A DNA stretch of 64,000 bases from an uncultured Bacilli bacterium (GTDB lineage Bacteria; Bacillota_I; Bacilli_A; ML615J-28; CAG-313). Shown one piece after another: positions 52,448 to 61,907 of the stretch; position 1 is the first letter of the stretch, and each line of letters begins with the position of its first letter. Location of the stretch: the NCBI GenBank assembly GCA_934140285.1, contig CAKPBI010000001.1, positions 287,384 through 351,383 of the forward strand. Direction: 5' to 3'. The notes under the pieces are model-generated. The model worked only from the letters and a program-made list of their open reading frames with translations. It was not told where the DNA came from and made no database searches. A program made the position numbers and the translations under genes.

Positions 52448-53200
52448 ATGGAAATTATAGAAGTAAAAGAAAGAACCAACAATTTAATTAACCAATCAGT
52501 AAATATTTGGGAAGATTCTGTAAATGCAACTCACATTTTTTTATCTAAAGCAGAAATAAAAAACATAAAAAAATATGTTCCCAAGCTTTTACAAGAAGTT
52601 CCTCATTTAATAGTTGTTAAATCAGGTAATGAATTAATGGCTTTTATGGGAGTTAACAACCAAAAAATTGAAATGCTTTTTGTTAAAAGTAAAATGAGAA
52701 ACCAAGGAATTGGCAAGTCATTAATTAATTATGGAATTAACAACTTCAAAATAAATGAAGTAACAGTGAATGAAGATAATAATCAAGCAGTCTCATTTTA
52801 TGAACATCTAGGTTTTAAAGTATTTAAAAGAACAAACTTAGATGAACAGGGGAATCCCTATCCAATTCTTTATATGAAAATTAATAAAAAATTAAAAAAG
52901 GAGAAAATTATGAAACCATATATTACATATTTTATGATGTCATCAGTTTTAAATGAAATATTTAATATCAAGCGTTTAGGAATTGTTGGTGGTGGAAATA
53001 TAAATGGAGCCTTCTTAGATAATCACTTACTTGATGAAGTTAGTGTATTAGTTGACCCTGGTATTGATGGAAGAGGAGGTATGACTTCAACTTTTGATGG
53101 TATAAAAATGGATCGTACCCCATTTAAATTAAACTTAAAGAATGTTATAAAATATGATGATGGAGCAATATTACTTGAATATTCAGTAATAAACAAATAA
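52448..53200 (+). CDS. chimeric protein: GNAT acetyltransferase fused to a shortened RibD-C/DHFR-like domain
   Basis: Residues 1 to about 143 form a small GNAT acetyltransferase with FVKSKMRNQGIGKSLI as the acetyl-CoA loop. After a Lys-rich linker, residues 155-250 start MKPYITYFMMSS, like the first strand of RibD-C/DHFR-like reductases, then jump to FNIKRLGIVGGGNINGAFL and LLDEVSVLVDPGIDGRGG, which belong to the second half of that family. About 100 residues of the reductase are missing. The internal ATG at 52910 has its own AAAGGAGAAA site, so it may once have been, or may still be, a separate start. The second half is probably degraded. Confidence 0.72.
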   Translation: MEIIEVKERTNNLINQSVNIWEDSVNATHIFLSKAEIKNIKKYVPKLLQEVPHLIVVKSGNELMAFMGVNNQKIEMLFVKSKMRNQGIGKSLINYGINNFKINEVTVNEDNNQAVSFYEHLGFKVFKRTNLDEQGNPYPILYMKINKKLKKEKIMKPYITYFMMSSVLNEIFNIKRLGIVGGGNINGAFLDNHLLDEVSVLVDPGIDGRGGMTSTFDGIKMDRTPFKLNLKNVIKYDDGAILLEYSVINK

Positions 53201-53203
53201 ACT

Positions 53204-54010
53204 ATGAAAAAGATAAAAAGAATAATTCTCATAACTGGAGAAACTAGAGGGTTTGGTTTTGAAACAGCTAAACTATTTATTAAAAATGGTGATATCATTT
53301 GTGGCTTTTCTCGTAATGAATTTAACTATGAAGGGATCTATCATCAAATAGGTGATATCACAAATGAAGAAGATTGTAAAAAATGTGTAGAGAACATTAT
53401 TCAAAAATATGGAAGAATTGATATTCTTGTCAATAATGCAGGATTTGGTATCTTTGGTCCAGTTGAAGAAACTAGCATAGATGATGCAAGAAAACAATTA
53501 GATGTAACTTTCTTTGGTGCATACATTATGACTAAACAAGTATTAAAAGTAATGAGAGAACAAAATAATGGCAGAATCATAAATGTTTCAAGTATTGGTG
53601 GCGTAATTCCTCTTCCATTTCAAGCTTTCTATAGTTCCAGCAAGTGTGCTATGGATATGTTATTTGATGCCTTAAGAGCCGAAGTATATCCATATCATAT
53701 TCAAATAACAAGTGTAAAACCAGGTGATAGTAAAACCGGATTTACCTCAAATCGTTATCATCCAAATCTTAACGACTCATCTCCATATAAAAAGGCAGCT
53801 CAAAAATGCTTAGAAAATATTACAAAAGATGAACAAACTGGCTTTCCACCAATAAAGGTCGCAAAGAAAATTTATAAAATATCTCAAAAGAAAAAGGCTC
53901 CATACTCAGTTAGTGTAGGAACCAAAGATAAATTTTTAGCCTTCATATATAAGATACTACCAAAAAGACTAAGAAATTATTTATTGTATAAAATATATGC
54001 GAAAGAATAA
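53204..54010 (+). CDS. short-chain dehydrogenase/reductase
   Basis: This 268-aa SDR has the nucleotide loop ITGETRGFGFETA at 10-22, NNAGFG near 81, and the catalytic Tyr and Lys in FYSSSKCAMD near 145-150. The classical loop TGxxxGxG is kept. Substrate is unknown. It lies 3 bp after the chimera and ends the unit that begins with ogt. Confidence 0.9.
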   Translation: MKKIKRIILITGETRGFGFETAKLFIKNGDIICGFSRNEFNYEGIYHQIGDITNEEDCKKCVENIIQKYGRIDILVNNAGFGIFGPVEETSIDDARKQLDVTFFGAYIMTKQVLKVMREQNNGRIINVSSIGGVIPLPFQAFYSSSKCAMDMLFDALRAEVYPYHIQITSVKPGDSKTGFTSNRYHPNLNDSSPYKKAAQKCLENITKDEQTGFPPIKVAKKIYKISQKKKAPYSVSVGTKDKFLAFIYKILPKRLRNYLLYKIYAKE

Positions 54011-54042
54011 AATGTAGGTATTGTTTAATACCTACATTATTT
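54011..54042. terminator. bidirectional terminator between the SDR and TetR genes
   Basis: The perfect 12-bp stem AATGTAGGTATT/AATACCTACATT around GTTT is followed by ATTTTAT. On the minus strand it ends the TetR gene. Confidence 0.88.
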
Positions 54043-54054
54043 TATATAGTAAAA

Positions 54055-54627
54055 CTATTCAGCATTAAGAATGCTGTTTAAACCTCTAAAAACAATTGAA
54101 TGAATGTTTTCTTTATTTTCAAAAGTATTTTCTAAAAATCCTTTTATAATTTTTTCTGCATAAAAGAAAGCCATACTAGTTATGTAATCCCAAAGCAGTA
54201 AGGTTTGATCATCACTTAATTTGGTGTTGTTGGAAAAAAGTAGATGTGCAACCTTTAAAAATTCATTTGCACGAGGATTATTAATGGTTGGATCAAATCC
54301 ATATTTATTATTATATGAAATATAATAAAGTGTCTCAATCTTATCTTCAATAAATCTTTCAACAAAGAAATCAAATATTTCAATAATATTCATATTATTA
54401 TCTAAACATCCAGAAATACTATCCATATGTTTACGGTCAAATCTTTGAGCAATTGTATCAATTAGTTCTTTCATTGATTTAAAATGACAATAAATTGTAT
54501 GTGTAGATATTCCACATGCTTTAGCAACATTTCTTGCAGAAATATCTGCGACTCCTTTAGTTGCTCCAATTAAAAGGGCCTCTTGTTCAATTCTTTCCTT
54601 AATATTTTCAAGCTTTCGATATCCCAT
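54055..54627 (-). CDS. TetR family transcriptional regulator
   Basis: This 190-aa regulator has an N-terminal helix-turn-helix (about 15-60) with GVADISARNVAKACGIS and THTIYCHFKSMKEL, the usual TetR pattern. The remaining helical part should bind an unknown ligand. AAAGGAGAA precedes the ATG, and a minus-strand TATAAT lies at 54655-54650. It faces away from the MarR-GNAT gene, so it may control that gene or the SDR unit. Confidence 0.88.
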   Translation of the reverse strand: MGYRKLENIKERIEQEALLIGATKGVADISARNVAKACGISTHTIYCHFKSMKELIDTIAQRFDRKHMDSISGCLDNNMNIIEIFDFFVERFIEDKIETLYYISYNNKYGFDPTINNPRANEFLKVAHLLFSNNTKLSDDQTLLLWDYITSMAFFYAEKIIKGFLENTFENKENIHSIVFRGLNSILNAE

Positions 54628-54714
54628 AACTTCAATTCTCCTTTAGCCTATTATATCACATTTTAATATAATAAAAATAAATTTACATAAAAAAGTTAAT
54701 AAAAAAATGAAAAT

Positions 54715-54743
54715 TTGACTATTATTAAAAATAATGTTATAAT
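54715..54743 (+). promoter_or_regulatory. promoter of the MarR-GNAT gene
   Basis: TTGACT at 54715-54720 and TATAAT at 54738-54743 are 17 bp apart, divergent from the TetR promoter. Confidence 0.78.
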
Positions 54744-54792
54744 TAAAGTACTAAACAGAACTATTTTAATCATATAATTAAAGGGGGAAACT

Positions 54793-55773
54793 ATGGATAA
54801 AAAAAGAGAAAACTTAAGAAGAATGATGATATCAGTAAATATTATCTATCAAGCCTACTCATACATGGCAAAAAAAATGGGGATAAAAGATGAAATGCTT
54901 TCACTTCTATACGCTTTAGAAGATGGAAAAATGTATACCCAAGCTGATATTTGTAAAATGTGGAACATTCCCAAAACAACAATTAATACAATTGTTTTAG
55001 AAGGAAAAAACAAAAATTTAATCACACTTGTAGAAAATCCATTAAACAAAAAAGAAAAGTACATAAAGATAACAGAATATGGAAAACTATTTTCGGAAGA
55101 AATCCTAAAGTCAGTTTATAAAATAGAGGATTTAGCTTACCAAGATAGTAATATAACGTTAGAAGATGTAATAAAACTTGAAGATTTTTCTAAGGATTTA
55201 GAAATAAAAACTAAAGAACATTTTAATCAAATAATTAAGCCTGAAAACAAACTAGAAATGATTCAATATGCATTTGATAACAAATATATTAAAGAAATTG
55301 AAAAGTTATACAAAGAAGCCTTTCCTGCTAATGAAAGAATTGGTTTCAAATATTTTATCAACAATATTCCTAATCTGGAATTATATATTTTTGTTTATCA
55401 AAATCATTTTGTAGGATTTGCTTTAACAACTACATGTGATGATATTGTATATTTACTTTATTTCGCAATGACATCTAAACATCGCAGTAAAGGTTTTGGA
55501 AGTCAAGCCTTAGAACTTCTCAAAAAAAGGAAAAAAGGGAAGACTATACTTGCGGATATTGAGGTAGGAACAATTGATTCTATCAATTGCCTAGAAAGAA
55601 TAAAACGCAAAAAATTCTACCTAAGAGCTGGATTTTTTGAAACCAATGTAAGATATACCCAACGCAATGTTGAATTTGAAATTTTATGCTTTGGAGAAGC
55701 GGTAACTGAAGAAGATATCAATGAAGTATGGAAGATACTACCAAATGAATTAGTTAATGAATATAGAAAATAA
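54793..55773 (+). CDS. MarR-type winged helix fused to a GNAT acetyltransferase
   Basis: This 326-aa protein joins a MarR-like DNA-binding part (about 1-125; YTQADICKMWNIPKTTINT is the recognition region) to a GNAT domain (about 150-300; AMTSKHRSKGFGSQALELL is the acetyl-CoA loop). Such fusions may couple sensing of an amine or drug to its acetylation. AAAGGGGGAA precedes the ATG. Confidence 0.82.
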   Translation: MDKKRENLRRMMISVNIIYQAYSYMAKKMGIKDEMLSLLYALEDGKMYTQADICKMWNIPKTTINTIVLEGKNKNLITLVENPLNKKEKYIKITEYGKLFSEEILKSVYKIEDLAYQDSNITLEDVIKLEDFSKDLEIKTKEHFNQIIKPENKLEMIQYAFDNKYIKEIEKLYKEAFPANERIGFKYFINNIPNLELYIFVYQNHFVGFALTTTCDDIVYLLYFAMTSKHRSKGFGSQALELLKKRKKGKTILADIEVGTIDSINCLERIKRKKFYLRAGFFETNVRYTQRNVEFEILCFGEAVTEEDINEVWKILPNELVNEYRK

Positions 55774-55803
55774 ATGTCCCACTAAAATAGTGAGACATTT
55801 TTC
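55774..55803. terminator. bidirectional terminator
   Basis: ATGTCCCACTA pairs with TAGTGAGACAT (one mismatch) around AAA, followed by TTTTCTTT. It serves both convergent genes. Confidence 0.82.
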
Positions 55804-55804
55804 T

Positions 55805-58600
55805 TTAATGTTTCTTTCTTAGAACAAAAGCAAGAAGAGTTATGGCAGATGTTAAAGTAATAATCATTTCCATTGATTTTTTACATCCACATCCTTTTTT
55901 ACTTTCTTCAACTTTTTCCCATACAGCAGTTAATTCAACATTACCTAAATCTTTAGCTGAAATACTTGTAACAATTTCATCATTTAATTTCCAACCTATG
56001 AATTTATATCCTTCACGAATTGGATTATGAAGAGTTATGGTTAAATCTTCAATTGTATAATGATCTGGGTTATCAACTGAATTTCTACCACCATCAAGAT
56101 TATAAGTAATATCATAAGTTCTGATTGAATATTTTGCGTATAGATTAATATTACCATAGCTTATATCAGTAATTTCTAATACTTTAGTTCCATCAGTTTC
56201 TTTAGTATACCAACCTAAGAAATTATATCCAGGCATAGTTGGATCATATAGATAGAATGGAACATCTTCAATAGAATAAGTAGTTTTATTATTTAAATTT
56301 TGAGTTCCACCATATAAGATATAAGTAATAGTGTAAGTAATTTTTTCAAATTTTGCAGATAAAGTAATATCACTTGCATATTCAGTTCCAATTTCTTCGA
56401 CTAAGTTTTCTCCTATATACCATCCTAAGAAAGTATAACCATACTTAGTAGCAGGAGATAAACGAATAGGAAGTTCTGCTGCTTTAAATCTAGTTGGATT
56501 TAACTCATCATTAATTCCACCATCTAGTTCATAGGTAATATCATATGTTGCAAGTTCATATCTTGCATATAGTGTAACATTTTCGCCAAATAGTTTTTCT
56601 ACCTTTGTACCATCTTCTGTAAACCAACCAACGAAATCAAATCCAGGTTTAGTTGCAGGTTTTAAGATATATGGAACATCAGCAGTAGTATAAGATATAG
56701 GGTTTTCATGAATACCACCATCTGCTACATACTCTACATTATATGTTTCCGCTAAAGCAAGAGGAAGATTAACTGTTTCATTTTTACGCGGTATTGATTG
56801 GATACTATACTTATACATAATTTGTAAAGTACTAGGATCTTTAACATCTGTTTTTTTAATTGTCACAGATGTCATATCATAATCTGGAATAGCACGTAGT
56901 TTTTTATCATATTTAACATAGCATTGAGTAATTGTTTTCTTTGGATCAGAAATATTAAAATGTATAATGTAACTATCTTCAGTCTCCTCATAACAATAAC
57001 CAAATATTTGAGGTGGTGTCTTACCAGTAGTAAATTGAGCACTTCCTTGCATATTTTTTAGAGTTGTATTTTTATAAGTTATATCATAAGAATAAGTTAA
57101 ATTATATTTTGTTTCTTCTTGAAGATTTTCTAGCAAAATTTCATCATCAAGATCAAATGTTTGTTCAACATTGTTAAGTTTAATCTTTAGATTAGAAATT
57201 TCAGTACCTTTACTTTTTTGATAAGTAATAGTAGCTGAATTATTTCCAGCTTCGCTAACTTCAAATTTTGCTGCAGGAACTACAACTAATAAAGCATTAG
57301 AGTCATCTCTTTCATCACCATCAGATGGAGAATTCCAAACATCAAATTCATCAAATTCATTTCTTGTAATAATTGTTGTTGAACCACCACCATCAAGGTT
57401 GTAAGCTTCAACACAGCCATAGTAAAGAAGAGTAGCAGAAAGTTCAGCATAACTCATACCATACATGTCACTACCAAATTGACGACCATCAACAGTCATT
57501 AAGACAATGCTACCATCAGCCTTAATACCAACACAAGTACGAGGATGACGATCAAGACCACCGCCTTCTTCATAAGCTTCACCATCTTTAAGTAATTGAG
57601 CACCTGCTCCTGTAACATTATCACAATCTGCGAACTTACCAGTTAAATTGTATTGTACACGAATAGTTGTACCATCAGTTAATAATGATGCAATTTCACT
57701 ATTAGCAGTTTCAATCGCAAATTGACCAAAGCGCAAAGTAACGTCTTCAGTATTTTTAGTTACAAGACCTTTACCATAAATTGCTTTATTAGAACTTGGC
57801 AAACAACGATATGGAGCTTTAACTATATACGTGTTAGAATTAGAAATGCTCATAGGAACTTCATTTCTAACTGTTGAAGTGATACCATCAATAGTTTGTT
57901 GTTCCATTACATTGTAAGTATACCATACAGATATTTCATTATCAGTTGGCTTTTGGTTGATTTTATCAACAGCAATTTCTTTTATAACCTCTTCATTTTC
58001 GTTGTAAATTGTAAGCATTAAGCCACCAACTTCACATCCTTTTCCACCAACTAATTGATAACTAGAACCATCATTCTTAAAACCAACATTACTGCTATTT
58101 CCGAATGGACGATATACTTCACCATTACTTACATGAATACCATTACCTTGATAAGGTAGTGCTTGTTTACCATTGATATCAAAGAAATCACCATTTACAG
58201 CTGCTACAACTTTCCATCCAGGGTTATGCATTTCAAAGTTTTTAGCAAGACTTTTAACTGTTTGTTTAGTCCAACCATCATTTAGAATGTAAGTCCAGTT
58301 AACAATACGAACTGCCTCATTACTTTGAACACTTAAAACATTGACAGATTGTCCAACTAAAGTGTTTTTAGGACCACAACTATCATAATCGTTAAGACGA
58401 CCAGCACTACTTAATGCTTTGTCTTTAATATGAGTAATTCCAAATCCTAAATCCTTGGTAAAAACATTCTCTGTTGTTTCATAGGTTGCATCAAGTACGG
58501 ATACTTTTTTGGAGTCTTCAGCGTGAACTGAAACACTGCTAAATACAAATAAACCTAACAAAACAAAGAGAGTACAAATAAATATAAATCTTTTTTTCAT
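55805..58600 (-). CDS. secreted phosphodiester glycosidase-like protein with four InlB repeats and Gly-Cys/RKKH tail
   Basis: This 931-aa protein is the third member of the surface family. It has a signal peptide (SVHA, cleavage about 27), a phosphodiester-glycosidase domain (AAVNGDFFDI, MTVDGRQ, and NLDGGGSTT near 409), a fibronectin-like part, and four Listeria-Bacteroides repeats (about 630-895) instead of two. The end is KKGCGCKK, a hydrophobic helix and LRKKH, almost the same as in the tandem pair 50 kb away. It has its own minus-strand promoter (TATAAT at 58637-58632) and GGAGGAG site. Confidence 0.87.
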   Translation of the reverse strand: MKKRFIFICTLFVLLGLFVFSSVSVHAEDSKKVSVLDATYETTENVFTKDLGFGITHIKDKALSSAGRLNDYDSCGPKNTLVGQSVNVLSVQSNEAVRIVNWTYILNDGWTKQTVKSLAKNFEMHNPGWKVVAAVNGDFFDINGKQALPYQGNGIHVSNGEVYRPFGNSSNVGFKNDGSSYQLVGGKGCEVGGLMLTIYNENEEVIKEIAVDKINQKPTDNEISVWYTYNVMEQQTIDGITSTVRNEVPMSISNSNTYIVKAPYRCLPSSNKAIYGKGLVTKNTEDVTLRFGQFAIETANSEIASLLTDGTTIRVQYNLTGKFADCDNVTGAGAQLLKDGEAYEEGGGLDRHPRTCVGIKADGSIVLMTVDGRQFGSDMYGMSYAELSATLLYYGCVEAYNLDGGGSTTIITRNEFDEFDVWNSPSDGDERDDSNALLVVVPAAKFEVSEAGNNSATITYQKSKGTEISNLKIKLNNVEQTFDLDDEILLENLQEETKYNLTYSYDITYKNTTLKNMQGSAQFTTGKTPPQIFGYCYEETEDSYIIHFNISDPKKTITQCYVKYDKKLRAIPDYDMTSVTIKKTDVKDPSTLQIMYKYSIQSIPRKNETVNLPLALAETYNVEYVADGGIHENPISYTTADVPYILKPATKPGFDFVGWFTEDGTKVEKLFGENVTLYARYELATYDITYELDGGINDELNPTRFKAAELPIRLSPATKYGYTFLGWYIGENLVEEIGTEYASDITLSAKFEKITYTITYILYGGTQNLNNKTTYSIEDVPFYLYDPTMPGYNFLGWYTKETDGTKVLEITDISYGNINLYAKYSIRTYDITYNLDGGRNSVDNPDHYTIEDLTITLHNPIREGYKFIGWKLNDEIVTSISAKDLGNVELTAVWEKVEESKKGCGCKKSMEMIITLTSAITLLAFVLRKKH

Positions 58601-58716
58601 TTCTCCTCCTTAAGTTTTATTTTCTAAATTGATTATACCATTTTTATAAAAAAAGGGTAAATTTTATGCATTTTAACTGCTCTTATGATAATATAATTTT
58701 CGAAAGAGGTGTAACT

Positions 58717-59496
58717 ATGAAAGAATCAATTATTGTTTTGCACTTAAGAAAGACATTTATCTTATCAAAGAAACAAATGCGTATTGAACATGCAAAAGAA
58801 AACAAAAGAGTCGCAGTAAATGATATAAGTTTTACCACTTATCAAGGAGAAATTTTTGGCCTTTTAGGACCTAATGGTGCTGGTAAAACTACTACCCTTC
58901 GCTGCATATCAACTTTAATTAAACCTGATAGTGGAACTATAACTGTAAATGGGTTTGATGTTAAAGATGATATTAAAGTAAAAAAGAGCATTTGCTTTTT
59001 AACAAATGAATTAAAATTAGAAGAACAAATGACTCCAAAGTATGCTTTTGATTACTATGCTCGTTTTTATGATTTACCAGATGCAGTAATTAAAGAACGT
59101 CGAGAAAAATTATTTAAAATCTTTGGTATTGAAAAAATTGCTGAAGTAAAAATCAGTGATTTATCTACTGGTATGAAACAAAAAACATCAATTGTCGTAA
59201 GTTTAGTAAACGACCCTGATATTATAATCTTTGATGAACCTACCAATGGACTAGATGTTTTAACCGCAAAACTTGTTACTGATTATTTACTAGAACTAAA
59301 AAAGGCTGGTAAATCAATAATCATTAGTACTCACATTATGAATCTTGTTGAAAAAATTTGTGATAGAGTTGGTATTATCATTAATGGTAAGATGATAGCT
59401 TGTGATACTGTTGAAAACATCTGTAATTTATCACCAAATCATGATTTAGAAGAAGTTTTCTTTAAATTATATCAAGAAGAAATGAAGGAGGAGTAA
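58717..59496 (+). CDS. ABC transporter ATP-binding protein (NatA-type)
   Basis: This 259-aa ATPase has Walker A GLLGPNGAGKTT, signature LSTGMKQK and Walker B IIIFDEPTNGLD. I take ATG at 58717 after GAAAGAGGTG rather than the ATG at 58666, which lies upstream of the apparent -10 (TATAAT at 58692-58697). It pairs with the ABC-2 permease that starts 2 bp later, as in the NatAB sodium exporter family. Confidence 0.92.
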   Translation: MKESIIVLHLRKTFILSKKQMRIEHAKENKRVAVNDISFTTYQGEIFGLLGPNGAGKTTTLRCISTLIKPDSGTITVNGFDVKDDIKVKKSICFLTNELKLEEQMTPKYAFDYYARFYDLPDAVIKERREKLFKIFGIEKIAEVKISDLSTGMKQKTSIVVSLVNDPDIIIFDEPTNGLDVLTAKLVTDYLLELKKAGKSIIISTHIMNLVEKICDRVGIIINGKMIACDTVENICNLSPNHDLEEVFFKLYQEEMKEE

Positions 59497-59497
59497 A

Positions 59498-60691
59498 ATG
59501 AAAAATATTTTTAATATTGTAAAAAAAGAATTAGATAAAATATTTAAAAGTCCTCGTTTAATTTTCTCAACATTCATTCTACCTGGACTTTTAATATTTG
59601 TAATGTATTCATTTATGGGTTCAAGTGCTAAAACTCAACAAAACAAAAACTATGAACATGAGTATAACATAGTAATTAATGGTGTTGAATGTAAACAACT
59701 AGAAAGTGAATTAACCAATATTTATTATGATAAAAATAAAAAATATAATGTTAAGATAACTTACAGCTCAGAAGATCAACTTGAAAACTTAAAACAAGAA
59801 AAAATTGATTTAGTAATTACATATGATAATAATATTAATGAAATATTAGATAAAACAATAACTGAAGGAAATCCTAACATTAAAATTTCAGTATATTCAG
59901 GAAGTACTTATTCAACATTTATTAATCAAATAGTTACCAGCAAATTAAATGAAATGGAAACTAAGATTAATCCAACAATAAAGTATGTTCTAACTCCTAA
60001 TATTACAGATGTTGCGACTGACTCAGAGAGAAGTTCAATATATCTTGGAATGCTTGCTCCAATGCTTATTATGACTTTTATTTTTGCGGGAGCACTATCA
60101 ATTGGTGCTGACTCAATTGCCGGAGAAAAGGAAAGAGGAACCATTGCTACTATGTTGATGGCTCCAATTAGTAAAAATGAAATAGTTCTTGGTAAAATTA
60201 TTTCCGCTATCATTATTACTATAATTGCTGCACTATGCTCATTTATAGGTCTTATAGGTTCTTTATCTCAATTATCTTCAGTAATGGGAGATGCAGCAGA
60301 AACAGGAATTAGTATGAGTATTACATTTGGCTCAGCTATCCAAATGTTAGTATTGATAGTATTAATTTCGTTGATTGCGGTAAGTTTATTCTTAGTAGCT
60401 TCAACTTTTGCAAAATCAACAAAAGAAGCCACAATGTATGCTATGCCAGTATATCTAATTGGAATCATTAGTGGTGTATTTACAATGTTTGAAACCACAG
60501 TTCCAACCTCAATTCTTCCTTATATAATACCTATATATAACTTAACGTTAGGATTAAAAGGAGTATTCATGGGCTCCTTACTTCCTAGTTGCTTTTTTAC
60601 CATTCTTTTAAGTAACATTGTATATTTTGTAGTAATATTAGTAGTTGTTAAAAAAATGTTTTCAAGTGAACGTATTATGTTCGCAAGATAA
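59498..60691 (+). CDS. ABC-2 type transporter permease (NatB-type)
   Basis: This 397-aa protein has one helix near 22-40, a large extracellular domain (about 45-180), then five helices. DSIAGEKERGTIATMLMAP near 208 is the classic ABC-2 exporter motif. The export substrate (Na+, drug or peptide) cannot be read from sequence. Confidence 0.92.
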   Translation: MKNIFNIVKKELDKIFKSPRLIFSTFILPGLLIFVMYSFMGSSAKTQQNKNYEHEYNIVINGVECKQLESELTNIYYDKNKKYNVKITYSSEDQLENLKQEKIDLVITYDNNINEILDKTITEGNPNIKISVYSGSTYSTFINQIVTSKLNEMETKINPTIKYVLTPNITDVATDSERSSIYLGMLAPMLIMTFIFAGALSIGADSIAGEKERGTIATMLMAPISKNEIVLGKIISAIIITIIAALCSFIGLIGSLSQLSSVMGDAAETGISMSITFGSAIQMLVLIVLISLIAVSLFLVASTFAKSTKEATMYAMPVYLIGIISGVFTMFETTVPTSILPYIIPIYNLTLGLKGVFMGSLLPSCFFTILLSNIVYFVVILVVVKKMFSSERIMFAR

Positions 60692-60697
60692 TCAAAA

Positions 60698-60730
60698 ATA
60701 GAGTCCTACATTATAGGGCTCTATTTATTT
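60698..60730. terminator. bidirectional terminator between natB-type and ispH genes
   Basis: ATAGAGTCCTA pairs with TAGGGCTCTAT (one G.T) around CATTA, followed by TTATTTAT. The last ispH codons overlap it. Confidence 0.82.
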
Positions 60731-61635
60731 ATATAATCTTTTAGACAGATATTCTTTTTAATTTTTTCTTTTAGAAGATACTTTTTAACATTTATAACAT
60801 TAATTAAAGGGGTAGAAGTACCTGAAGAAATAATAAAATTATCAAACTTTTTAACAAACTCATCATCTAATGATTCATATGAATCAATAAAGATACAATT
60901 CTTAGTATATCTAAGACCTAGTTCATATAACTTAGTACAATTGTTACTTGCTTTATCACCAACAATAATAACTAAAGTATTATCAAGATTTGATTTTTCA
61001 AGTGTAGTAGTTAACTCTTCTTGTCTAAGTTTTGTCGCATTGCATATCATAGGAATAATTACAATCTTATCATTCTTTTTAACCACATAGTCATAAATAT
61101 GTTTAACATCATAATCAGACATTGTTGTTTGATGAGCAATCGCAATCTTCTCATAAGAAGGTATTTCAAAATTATCATCAGTTACTAAAGTAATATCAGA
61201 AGAAAAACTAAGAACAGCCTCCGTTTCCGGATGATTCTTTTTACCAATGTATAGTAAATGATAACCATTGTTTAAATATTCTTTAATTAGTTGATATGAC
61301 CTCTCAACAAAAGGACAAGTGGCATCAACAATGGTTAATCCTTTAGCCTTAGCTTTTTCTTTTACTATATCACTTACCCCATGGGCTGAAAAAATAATAG
61401 TTCCATTAGAAATATCATCCAATAATTCCAACTTGCTTTTTCCTGAAAGTACAGTAATACCCTTATCTTTAAAGTAATTGTTTACAAATTCATTATGAAC
61501 AATACTATTTAATAAATAAATAGGTTTAGGATATTTGTTTGTTTTAATAATATCATCAACTAACTTTATAGAGTGACTTACGCCATAACAAAATCCGGTA
61601 TTAGTAAGAAGTATAACTTTCTTATTTTTATTCAT
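60721..61635 (-). CDS. ispH: 4-hydroxy-3-methylbut-2-enyl diphosphate reductase
   Basis: This 304-aa iron-sulfur enzyme makes IPP and DMAPP in the MEP pathway. The three cluster cysteines are visible in NTGFCYGV, VDATCPFV and PMICNAT. I take ATG at 61635, six bases after AGGTGAT, rather than the GTG at 61644 that overlaps this site. It stands alone here. Confidence 0.93.
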   Translation of the reverse strand: MNKNKKVILLTNTGFCYGVSHSIKLVDDIIKTNKYPKPIYLLNSIVHNEFVNNYFKDKGITVLSGKSKLELLDDISNGTIIFSAHGVSDIVKEKAKAKGLTIVDATCPFVERSYQLIKEYLNNGYHLLYIGKKNHPETEAVLSFSSDITLVTDDNFEIPSYEKIAIAHQTTMSDYDVKHIYDYVVKKNDKIVIIPMICNATKLRQEELTTTLEKSNLDNTLVIIVGDKASNNCTKLYELGLRYTKNCIFIDSYESLDDEFVKKFDNFIISSGTSTPLINVINVKKYLLKEKIKKNICLKDYINK

Positions 61636-61722
61636 TATTATCACCTATTTAATTATATACTATTTTTTCAAAAAAATCAAAGAATACAGAGTTTTTATCT
61701 TTTCAAAATCATAAAAAGATAG

Positions 61723-61728
61723 TATAAT
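61723..61728 (+). promoter_or_regulatory. -10 element before the small ORF and tRNA-Ser
   Basis: TATAAT at 61723-61728 lies 40 bp before the 42-aa ORF; a -35 is not convincing. Confidence 0.5.
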
Positions 61729-61767
61729 AAATGCGTTCAATAATCATATAATATATTGGTGATAAAA

Positions 61768-61896
61768 ATGAAAGAAAAAAAACAAGAAAATCAACCATTA
61801 ATGTTTATTGATACAATTCAAGAAATTAATGAAAAAAATAAACTACAAACTTATTACGATTCACGTAATAAAAAAGAAAAAAAAGCTGATTCATAA
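61768..61896 (+). CDS. 42-aa charged small protein
   Basis: ATG at 61768 follows TTGGTGAT and opens an ORF of 42 codons ending in TAA. It is rich in Lys, Glu and Asn, with a short nonpolar LMFIDTIQEI segment. The stop falls inside a stem-loop (GCTGATT/AATCAGC, 61885-61903), and tRNA-Ser begins 11 bases later. It may be a true small protein or a chance ORF in a tRNA leader. Confidence 0.45.
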   Translation: MKEKKQENQPLMFIDTIQEINEKNKLQTYYDSRNKKEKKADS

Positions 61897-61907
61897 AATC
61901 AGCATTT

